Shown here in pieces: positions 1 through 4,450 of a DNA stretch of 5,138 nucleotides; within the stretch, counting starts at the first letter, position 1; every line of letters begins with the position of its first letter. A program made the position numbers and the translations under genes. Source of the stretch: an uncultured Bilophila sp. (lineage in GTDB: Bacteria > Desulfobacterota > Desulfovibrionia > Desulfovibrionales > Desulfovibrionaceae); NCBI GenBank assembly GCA_959604115.1, contig CAUHBW010000292.1:1-5138 (forward strand). The letters are read 5' to 3'. The notes beneath the pieces were generated by a model, which worked only from the letters and a program-made list of their open reading frames with translations, searched no databases and had not been told where the DNA came from.

Positions 1-1
1 T

Positions 2-895
2 GCCGGGCACCTGCTTGAAGCGGGCGTGCCCATCGCCGCGTGGCTCGACACCGGGTACTGGTCCCGCCGCATTCTGTCCGGCGCGCTCATGCCCGCGGGC
101 GCGCTCGACGCCGCCTACGTCGCCAAGGGCATGAAGATGGCCCTGCGCGTGCTCAGGGGCAAGGTGCCGATCGTCCGCAACGTCACCAACATCCGCGCCG
201 TGGGCGCGGACCACGTGGAAAAGGTCGTCTACGACGCGGGCGGGCGGACCCACGAGATCGCCGCCGGAACCTTCCTGCGCCACGAGGGCATCATCCCCCG
301 CACCCACATCCTCAACTCGCTGGGCGCGAAGCACGTCTGGGACTCGGTGCAACGTTACTGGCATCCCGTGACCGACGAATTCGGGCGCACCAGCATCGAC
401 GGCCTGTACGTCGCGGGCGACGGAACCTACGTCCACGGCGGCGACGCCAGCCTGCTCAAGGGCGAGATCGCCGGGATCGAGATCGCCCGCCGCCTCGGGG
501 TGCTTTCCGACGCCGAAGCCGACCACCGCTGCACGCCCGCGCGCCGCAAGCTGCGCGCCGTCCGCATCGCGCGCGGCTTCCTGCGCTACGTGTTCGCGCC
601 GAATCCCGCCATCTTCAACGTGCCGGACGAAACGCTGGTGTGCCGCTGCGAATGCGTCACCGCCGGGGACATCCGCAAGGCCGTGGCCGAGGGCTTCCGC
701 GACGTGAACGAGGTCAAGCGGTTCACCCGCTGCGGCATGGGCCAGTGCCAGGGACGCATGTGCGGCCCCGCGCTCGCGGAACTCACCGCCGCCGCCCAGT
801 CCAAAAGCCCCGCCGCCGTGGGCGCGCTGCAAGTCCGCCAGCCCTTCCGCCCGGTCAGCCTCGAAAACTACTGCAACCTCAACGCGCCCGACTAG
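2..895 (+). CDS. FAD-dependent oxidoreductase with C-terminal BFD-like [2Fe-2S] domain (HcnB/OoxA type), 5'-truncated by window edge
   Basis: The frame is open from base 2, so the visible 297 residues are the C-terminal part of a longer protein; family members are usually about 450-480 residues. The N-terminal dinucleotide-binding GxGxxG motif must lie upstream of the window. The second FAD-contacting segment is visible as 'DGLYVAGDG' (VAGD codons at 410-421), followed by a helix rich in G and A. After a linker comes a BFD-like iron-sulfur domain with 'VCRCECVT' (Cys codons at 641, 647, 653) and 'TRCGMGQCQGRMCG' (Cys codons at 731, 746, 761). This order is typical of the A subunits of opine oxidase, hydrogen cyanide synthase and hydroxyproline/proline dehydrogenases. 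Those work in the cytoplasm or at the membrane face with a second flavoprotein (OoxB/HcnC type) and a small ferredoxin-like protein. Neither partner is visible; they could lie upstream. Family assignment is firm, substrate unknown. The GTG at base 26 is internal, not the start. Confidence 0.87.
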   Translation, partial: AGHLLEAGVPIAAWLDTGYWSRRILSGALMPAGALDAAYVAKGMKMALRVLRGKVPIVRNVTNIRAVGADHVEKVVYDAGGRTHEIAAGTFLRHEGIIPRTHILNSLGAKHVWDSVQRYWHPVTDEFGRTSIDGLYVAGDGTYVHGGDASLLKGEIAGIEIARRLGVLSDAEADHRCTPARRKLRAVRIARGFLRYVFAPNPAIFNVPDETLVCRCECVTAGDIRKAVAEGFRDVNEVKRFTRCGMGQCQGRMCGPALAELTAAAQSKSPAAVGALQVRQPFRPVSLENYCNLNAPD

Positions 896-902
896 GCGCG
901 AT

Positions 903-929
903 CCGCCGGTCCCTCCACGGGACCGGCGG
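903..929 (+). terminator. Strong hairpin after the oxidoreductase gene, terminator-like but without U-tract
   Basis: An 11-bp perfect GC-rich stem (CCGCCGGTCCC at 903-913, GGGACCGGCGG at 919-929) encloses a 5-nt loop and starts 7 nt after the stop codon. The plus strand downstream reads CCTC then an A-run, not a T-run, so it is not a canonical Rho-independent terminator. It could still stop polymerase or protect the mRNA 3' end. The stem is certain; the function is inferred. Confidence 0.5.
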
Positions 930-933
930 CCTC

Positions 934-1107
934 AAAAAAGAATACGCATCGGGGGAGCTGCCGAAGCATCCGGTCTTCGTGGTGACGAGCTTCGCCTTCG
1001 TCGGGACGCACTCCATCAACCAGAGCCCGACATCCTGTGCCTCGTCCGGCATCCTCGGCTACGGGATGCGCCGATCGAAGATTGCCGAACTCGCTCAGGA
1101 GGCGTAA
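934..1107 (+). pseudogene. Possible decayed gene fragment with coding-like base periodicity
   Basis: The stretch between the hairpin and the racemase gene has no start codon with a ribosome-binding site and no full-length product, yet it does not look random. In the frame ending at the TAA of 1105-1107, codons from 964 onward have G or C at the third position in about 40 of 47 cases, clearly more than at the other two positions. The predicted end, 'GILGYGMRRSKIAELAQEA', resembles the tail of CaiB/BaiF CoA-transferases, which often end in an LGY segment, then IAEL and a final EGV-type ending. An overlapping frame reads 'PDILC' just upstream, and adding one base at the end would give AQEGVT, so small indels could have broken such a gene. 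The similarity is short and judged by eye. A minus-strand origin is possible because one minus frame shares the same third positions, but it has internal stops. Confidence 0.25.
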
Positions 1108-1160
1108 CCCGTACGGGGGAGGTCCATCCTTCCCCCAAAACCCGACCCCGGAGGTCCCTC

Positions 1161-1871
1161 ATGAAAGGCGGCAAGCTGTATTACGACATGCCCATCGGCA
1201 TTCTGTGTCTCGAATCCCTGTTTCCGAAGCCGCGCGGGCACATGCGCAATCCGCTGACCTACCGGTTCCCGACGGTCACGCGGGTGGTGCGGGGCGTGGA
1301 CATCCCGCGCCTGCTGTTCAACCCCACGCCGGACCTACTGGAACCGTTCATCACGGCGGCGAAGGAGCTTGAGGCCGACGGCGTGCAGGCGATCACCGGA
1401 AGCTGCGGGTTCATGGCCCGGTTCCAGAGCCGGATCGCGGCGGAACTGAAGGTGCCGGTCTTCATGTCCAGCCTGCTCCAGCTGCCGCTGGTGCGGCTGA
1501 TGCACGGGCAGCAGGCCAACATCGGCGTGCTGACCGCCAGCAGGCAGGCGTTGACGCCAGCGCACTTCTCGGAATGCGCGGTGCCGATGGAGTCGGTGTT
1601 CATCCGGGGCATGGAAGGCAATCCCGAATTCTGGGAAACCATCATCGAGGGCAGGCGCAACGATTTCGACATGCCGCGCCTCGAAGCCGAAATCGTCGGC
1701 ACGGCGCGGGATTTCGCGGAGGAAAAGGCCCTCGACGCCCTCGTGCTGGAGTGCACGGACCTTTCGGCCTTCTCCGCGCCCATCCAGCGGGCGATCGACC
1801 TGCCGGTCTACGACATCAATTCGCTTGTGGAGTATGCGTATTACGCGGTGTGCCGCAAGGACTACCAGTAA
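1161..1871 (+). CDS. Aspartate/glutamate racemase family protein
   Basis: The product has 236 residues, the usual size for the Asp/Glu/hydantoin racemase superfamily (cofactor-independent racemases, maleate isomerases, arylmalonate decarboxylases). These enzymes have two similar Rossmann-like lobes, each giving one catalytic cysteine. Both are present: Cys82 in 'AITGSCGFMARFQ' and Cys198 in 'LVLECTDLSAFSAPIQ', each after a hydrophobic strand (VQAIT; LDALVLE). Typical lobe features include the N-terminal strand 'PIGILCLE' and the mid-protein strand 'ANIGVLTAS'. There is no signal peptide, so it is cytoplasmic. The ATG start is set by GGAGGT at 1150-1155, 5 nt upstream. The upstream hairpin and 265-bp gap suggest its own transcript rather than tight coupling to the oxidoreductase. 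Two cysteines favour a racemase or isomerase over a one-cysteine decarboxylase. The substrate is not readable from sequence; D-/L-amino acid interconversion beside an amino-acid-type oxidase is a reasonable guess. Confidence 0.83.
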   Translation: MKGGKLYYDMPIGILCLESLFPKPRGHMRNPLTYRFPTVTRVVRGVDIPRLLFNPTPDLLEPFITAAKELEADGVQAITGSCGFMARFQSRIAAELKVPVFMSSLLQLPLVRLMHGQQANIGVLTASRQALTPAHFSECAVPMESVFIRGMEGNPEFWETIIEGRRNDFDMPRLEAEIVGTARDFAEEKALDALVLECTDLSAFSAPIQRAIDLPVYDINSLVEYAYYAVCRKDYQ

Positions 1872-1906
1872 GCCGACGCGCGGGCGGCGCGGGGGCCGGA
1901 CAGCCT

Positions 1907-2103
1907 GCCGGATTGTGCCGCGGGCGATCCGGGTCCACGTCGCCCTCGCGCCAGACGTCGGCGACCGCCGGATCGCGGGCGCGGCGGTCCGGGGCCTCCT
2001 CTTCCACAGCTTGATCCGTTTGACCGCTCGGATCGCACGACGGTCCGGCGAACGACATGGCGACGCCCACGTTTACGCCTTGCCGGATCGCACGCGGCGG
2101 TCC
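1907..2103. repeat. Four imperfect palindromic repeats containing GCCGGATCGC
   Basis: GCCGGATTG at 1907, GCCGGATCGC at 1967, CTCGGATCGC at 2027 and GCCGGATCGC at 2082 lie 60, 60 and 55 bp apart. Three are followed by CGGCGGTCC or a near match (1982-1990, 2041-2046, 2095-2103). Two copies are inverted repeats: GACCGCCG (1963-1970) with CGGCGGTC (1982-1989), and GACCG (2022-2026) with CGGTC (2041-2045). The first copy pairs CCGGAT (1909-1914) with ATCCGG (1927-1932). A further GCCGGATCGC is at 3018-3027. The spacers differ from each other. They may be a dispersed extragenic palindrome family or regulator sites; nothing in the window decides this. Confidence 0.5.
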
Positions 2104-2212
2104 CCGCGCGAAGCCCGCAGGCGTCCGGCGAGTCCCCGCGTCCGTCCGGCGCGGGAGAACGGGCCGCGCATGCGGGGGATCCATTGCGCGCGGCGGCCCG
2201 AACGGGCATGAT

Positions 2213-2241
2213 GGGGGCGCCGCGCCGCCCCCTCCGGGGGC
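2213..2241 (+). promoter_or_regulatory. Two overlapping, mutually exclusive hairpins ahead of the membrane-protein gene
   Basis: GGGGGCG (2213-2219) can pair with CGCCCCC (2226-2232). Alternatively GCCCCC (2227-2232) can pair with GGGGGC (2236-2241). The C-rich middle arm cannot do both. The cluster ends about 25 nt before the Shine-Dalgarno site of the next gene (GAGGAGGA at 2267-2274). That geometry could act as a leader switch, but in such GC-rich DNA it may be chance. Confidence 0.3.
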
Positions 2242-2277
2242 TCCGCATCCCGCCGCGGCGAACGACGAGGAGGACGC

Positions 2278-2835
2278 ATGAACACGGACCCGTTGACCTA
2301 TGCCCCGTTTCTCCTGCTCTTTCTGCTGGCCGCGCTTGTTGAAATCCGCTACTGGATCAGGAACCGCGCCCGGATGACGCCGAAGGCGCGGCTCAGACGC
2401 GGCCTGTTCCTTGTCGCCGTGCCGGTGCTCTGCGCCGCGCTCTGGCTAGGCTGGGAGCGGGCGGCTTTCTGGATGGAGGATCATGCCGCGCCCTCATACG
2501 CCCGGATCGAAGTCCCGGTGTCCGACCTGCGGGACACCCGGGACGACCTGCGGACGTTCTCCGAGCGGCTCCGGGAAACGGTGCGGAGCGGGACGCACGC
2601 CGAAGCGCAGGCCCGGTTCCACGATGCGCTCTTCTTCATCGGCCTGTGCGAGCTGTCCTCCGGCTCGGGGGGAAAGGGCACCGTGGACGCTCCGCTCAGC
2701 ATACGCGACGTCAAGAACGCCGGAATAGCGGCCCTGTTCCACACCGCGCTGGCGAACGGACATTTCACGCTGTCCGACATTCTCGACCGCTACGCCGAAG
2801 CCAAGCGGGAGCATCCTGAGCGGCTTCCAAAGTAG
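2278..2835 (+). CDS. Small two-helix membrane protein, function unknown
   Basis: I do not recognise this 185-residue protein. The ATG is well supported by GAGGAGGA at 2267-2274, 3 nt upstream. Two hydrophobic segments are clear: residues about 8-27 ('YAPFLLLFLLAALVEIRYWI') and about 42-60 ('GLFLVAVPVLCAALWLGW'). A short basic loop ('RNRARMTPKARLRR') joins them; by the positive-inside rule it faces the cytoplasm, placing the C-terminal two thirds outside. That region (about 65-185) has a charged helical stretch ('SDLRDTRDDLRTFSERLRE') and a hydrophobic patch with one Cys ('FHDALFFIGLCEL'). It also has a Gly/Ser linker and a final helix rich in charged residues. There is no lipobox, enzyme motif or known domain. 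The G/C-rich third positions suit a real gene. A repeat-filled gap lies upstream and a 709-bp gap downstream, so it is probably monocistronic. Confidence 0.75.
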   Translation: MNTDPLTYAPFLLLFLLAALVEIRYWIRNRARMTPKARLRRGLFLVAVPVLCAALWLGWERAAFWMEDHAAPSYARIEVPVSDLRDTRDDLRTFSERLRETVRSGTHAEAQARFHDALFFIGLCELSSGSGGKGTVDAPLSIRDVKNAGIAALFHTALANGHFTLSDILDRYAEAKREHPERLPK

Positions 2836-2855
2836 CGGGAACGTTTCTCTCCCGC
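2835..2855 (+). terminator. Hairpin overlapping the stop codon of the membrane-protein gene
   Basis: GCGGGA (2835-2840) pairs with TCCCGC (2850-2855) around a 9-nt loop. The first base is the last base of the TAG stop. The following sequence, CGTCTCTTTC, is pyrimidine-rich but has no long T-run. It is a weak candidate for termination of the upstream gene. Confidence 0.35.
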
Positions 2856-2865
2856 CGTCTCTTTC

Positions 2866-2875
2866 GGAACGTTCC
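2866..2875. repeat. GGAACGTTCC palindrome, copy 1
   Basis: A perfect 10-bp palindrome within TTTCGGAACGTTCC. The same 14-bp string recurs at 3268-3281. Related shorter sites lie at 2838-2845 (GGAACGTT with a degenerate right side) and 2895-2902 (GAACGTTC). Perfect self-complementarity and clustering suggest a DNA-binding site or a shared repeat unit. Confidence 0.45.
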
Positions 2876-2901
2876 TTTCCCTTCATCCTTTTTTGAACGT
2901 T

Positions 2902-2950
2902 CCTCCCCTTTGGCTCAGGGAAAACCTCTTCCCCCGAGCCAAAGGGGAGG
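2902..2950 (+). repeat. 15-bp perfect inverted repeat (long hairpin)
   Basis: CCTCCCCTTTGGCTC (2902-2916) and GAGCCAAAGGGGAGG (2936-2950) are exact reverse complements. The 19-nt loop can fold further, GGGAA (2918-2922) with TTCCC (2929-2933), so nearly the whole element is paired. The outer pair 2901/2951 also matches. No T-run follows on either strand; a T-run at 2889-2894 precedes it on the plus strand. It may be an unusual terminator, a dispersed palindrome or part of a structured RNA. Confidence 0.6.
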
Positions 2951-3032
2951 AGCCCCGCTTCGTCCCATCGGGTCGCCTCCTCCTTTTCCCCAAAGTTCGG
3001 CCTCCCTCCGACCGCAAGCCGGATCGCGGACG

Positions 3033-3071
3033 TTGATTCGCCCTCATTGCTCCGCAACGGGTCCGAATCAA
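3033..3071 (+). repeat. 39-nt compound stem-loop
   Basis: Three nested helices stack with only small internal loops: TTGATTCG (3033-3040) with CGAATCAA (3064-3071), CCC (3041-3043) with GGG (3059-3061), and TTGC (3047-3050) with GCAA (3054-3057). The outer and inner arms are not simply GC-rich, so chance pairing is less likely than elsewhere in this gap. No T-run follows. A non-coding RNA element or protein-binding palindrome is possible. Confidence 0.45.
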
Positions 3072-3261
3072 AAGCTCCGGCGGTCTTCCGGCATGTCCTC
3101 CGGCGGCGACGCCTCCGTCGGACGGCGCGGGGCCTTGGCGAAGGATGGGGGCGATTGCGGGGAACAGCGGAAAAAGAGGGCCGCCCCGGACGAGAGGCTT
3201 CGGAAAACCGGGGGATTGCGGGCAAGGAAAAAACGTCCGGGAGGGAGAGTTCCTTTTCCGC

Positions 3262-3306
3262 CGTTCCTTTCGGAACGTTCCCGTCCGCCGGTTCCTCTCC
3301 GAAAGG
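3262..3306. repeat. Overlapping inverted repeats including GGAACGTTCC copy 2
   Basis: GGAACGTTCC occurs at 3272-3281. The same bases take part in CGTTCC (3262-3267) with GGAACG (3272-3277), and in CCTTTCGGA (3266-3274) with TCCGAAAGG (3298-3306). Several alternative folds therefore compete. The TTTCGGAACGTTCC core matches the copy at 2862-2875, about 400 bp upstream. Confidence 0.45.
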
Positions 3307-3322
3307 TCCCCCAAAAGGAATG

Positions 3323-3404
3323 TCCCTTTCCCTCCCTCCCCCTTCAGGAAAGGCCCCCTTCCCTTCCCTTCCCTTCCCGTTCCGCCCCTTCCCGTCCCCT
3401 CCCT
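3323..3404. repeat. Polypyrimidine tract with CCCTT tandem repeats
   Basis: Apart from a purine island (AGGAAAGG at 3346-3353) and two isolated Gs, this roughly 80-bp stretch is all C and T. It contains four perfect CCCTT units at 3356-3375. Such homopurine-homopyrimidine DNA can form triplexes, and its minus strand has many G-runs that could form quadruplexes. It sits directly upstream of the transporter promoter/operator. Confidence 0.75.
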
Positions 3405-3412
3405 AATTGCAT

Positions 3413-3424
3413 ATTGTTGACAAT
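3413..3424 (+). promoter_or_regulatory. Palindromic operator ATTGT-TG-ACAAT overlapping a TTGACA -35 box
   Basis: ATTGT (3413-3417) and ACAAT (3420-3424) form a perfect inverted repeat with a 2-bp centre. FCD-type GntR regulators commonly bind short TTGT-N2-3-ACAA palindromes, and such a regulator is encoded in the operon downstream. TTGACA at 3417-3422 matches the sigma-70 -35 consensus exactly and lies inside the palindrome, so binding would block polymerase. The -10 at the expected spacing (near 3440, TAGTGC) is weak. The site is AT-rich amid GC-rich DNA. No second copy was found in the window. Confidence 0.55.
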
Positions 3425-3534
3425 CCAATCCGAAACGGCTAGTGCGTGACCCATGATGCGTGTCCTCGCACGTCCCGGAAAACGGCTGAAGCCGCGCCGT
3501 TTCGGGAACGCCGCAAAGCCGGACGCGCCGCCAC

Positions 3535-3540
3535 GGGAGG
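3535..3540 (+). promoter_or_regulatory. Ribosome-binding site GGGAGG deciding the transporter start
   Basis: GGGAGG sits 4 nt before the ATG at 3545. The in-frame GTG at 3446 has no comparable site and would lie before the transcription start expected from the TTGACA box. It would also add 33 polar residues ahead of the first membrane helix. Confidence 0.8.
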
Positions 3541-3544
3541 CGAT

Positions 3545-4450
3545 ATGGGCTTTTTTCTGGGCTTGTTTTCATCCGCGACCTTCGGATTGATTCCGCTGTT
3601 CACGCTGCCGCTGCTCCACGACGGAGTGCACCCCGAGTCGGTGCTGTTCTACCGCTTCCTGATCGCGTCGCTGACGCTGGGGGCGGTGCTGGTCCTGCGC
3701 CGGGAGCGGTTCCACGCGCGGGCGCTCGATCTCTGCAAGCTGGCGGGGATGAGCTTCATGTACACGGCGGCCGCGCTCCTGCTGTTCCACGGGTTCCATT
3801 ACCTGCCGAGCGGCGTGGCGACGACGATCCAGTTCCTCTACCCGGTGATGGTCATGCTGCTGATGATCGCGTTCTTTCACGAATCGTTTTCGTGGATTAC
3901 GGCGTTTTCCATCGTGCTCGCGGTGGGGGGCGTGGCCATGCTTTCCGTGGGCGGAGGCGAGGGCGACGCGCCGATGAGCCTGTACGGCGTCGGGATGATG
4001 CTGCTGTCCGGCTTCTGCAACGCGCTGTACATCACGGGCATCCACGTGGCGGGCATCCGCGACATGAACGGCCTTGTCATGACCTTTTACGTCCTGTTCT
4101 TCGGGGCGTTGTTCACCTTCGCCAACGCGGTGGGCACGGGCACCTTCCAGCCGCTGTCGTCGTGGTGGGAACTGATGATGGCCTTCCTGCTCGCGGTGAT
4201 CACGGCGGTATTGTCCAATCTGACGCTGGTGCTCGCGGTGCAGCGCATCGGGTCCACGCTGACCTCCGTGCTCGGGGTGATGGAGCCGTTGACCGCCGTA
4301 TTCGTGGGCATCCTCGTATTCGGGGAGCCGTTCACGCCCGCGCTGGTGGGCGGCGTCGCGCTGATCAGCGCATCGGTCACGCTGGTGATGCTCGGCGGGC
4401 AGGTGCGGTCGCTCGGGCGTCGGCTGTTCCGCCGCGAGGCGTCGTCATGA
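3545..4450 (+). CDS. EamA/DMT-superfamily transporter (probable metabolite or amino-acid exporter)
   Basis: From the ATG at 3545 the protein has 301 residues, the usual size for drug/metabolite transporters with two EamA repeats and about ten membrane helices. Repeat 1 covers roughly residues 2-135 and repeat 2 roughly 146-283. Each ends in the characteristic pattern: 'FLYPVMVMLLMIAFFHESFSW' split across residues 97-117, and 'VMEPLTAVFVGILVFGEPF' at 245-263, where Pro follows an acidic or aromatic residue and a Glu closes the helix. The hydrophobic segments are continuous with short loops, and the basic tail (RSLGRRLFRRE) suggests a cytoplasmic C-terminus. Known relatives export amino acids and metabolites by proton exchange; the substrate here is unknown. 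The gene is probably controlled at the palindrome/TTGACA site at 3413-3424 and is translationally coupled to the GntR gene by a 4-bp ATGA overlap. Confidence 0.9.
   Translation: MGFFLGLFSSATFGLIPLFTLPLLHDGVHPESVLFYRFLIASLTLGAVLVLRRERFHARALDLCKLAGMSFMYTAAALLLFHGFHYLPSGVATTIQFLYPVMVMLLMIAFFHESFSWITAFSIVLAVGGVAMLSVGGGEGDAPMSLYGVGMMLLSGFCNALYITGIHVAGIRDMNGLVMTFYVLFFGALFTFANAVGTGTFQPLSSWWELMMAFLLAVITAVLSNLTLVLAVQRIGSTLTSVLGVMEPLTAVFVGILVFGEPFTPALVGGVALISASVTLVMLGGQVRSLGRRLFRREASS

Larger units (their letters stand above)
1872..2277. other. 406-bp non-coding gap with short palindromic repeats
   Basis: Several frames stay open because stop codons are rare in such GC-rich DNA. Their translations are Arg/Pro/Gly/Ala-rich, lack domain-like patterns and have no convincing ribosome-binding site, so I call no gene. 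The content is repeats (1907-2103) and a hairpin cluster (2213-2241), listed separately. I see no good -35/-10 pair for the downstream gene. Confidence 0.6.
2836..3412. other. Long structured non-coding gap
   Basis: The gap between the membrane-protein gene and the transporter promoter holds no credible gene. Open frames on both strands translate to low-complexity Pro/Arg/Ser/Gly-rich sequence without start signals. It does contain perfect inverted repeats, a recurring GGAACGTTCC palindrome and a polypyrimidine tract, listed separately. A small RNA is possible, but I cannot point to a promoter with a clear -35/-10 pair inside it. Confidence 0.6.

Noticed and set aside
903..940. Canonical Rho-independent terminator
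   Set aside because: The stem is excellent, but an A-run rather than a T-run follows on the plus strand, so only a terminator-like hairpin is claimed.
40..1107. A 355-codon open frame in another register of the oxidoreductase region
   Set aside because: Over 40-895 it is an Arg/Pro-rich shadow of the real gene. Only its last part (934-1107) has coding-like periodicity, and that is listed as a possible remnant.
1907..2103. CRISPR array
   Set aside because: The repeats are short, degenerate and only four in number, spacing is not exact, and no cas gene is present.
1816..2248. Several open frames of about 120-130 codons on both strands in the 1872-2277 gap
   Set aside because: They are Arg/Pro/Gly/Ala-rich, partly overlap the racemase gene, lack ribosome-binding sites and show no domain pattern. 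Long open frames are expected by chance at this GC content.
2910..3449. Plus-strand open frame of 179 codons in the gap before the transporter
   Set aside because: The product is Pro/Ser/Arg-rich low complexity dictated by the polypyrimidine tract and inverted repeats, and there is no convincing start.
3446..3544. Upstream GTG start adding 33 residues to the transporter
   Set aside because: It has no ribosome-binding site, would probably lie before the transcription start, and adds a polar stretch untypical of EamA proteins. The ATG at 3545 has GGGAGG at the right distance.
2494..3572. Minus-strand open frames of 229 and 243 codons across the structured gap
   Set aside because: They run through low-complexity polypurine sequence and into the genes on either side, with no start signal or recognisable domain.
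3892..4446. Long N-terminal extension of the GntR regulator frame
   Set aside because: This part is a shadow frame inside the transporter gene. The regulator aligns from the ATG at 4447 and needs no extension.
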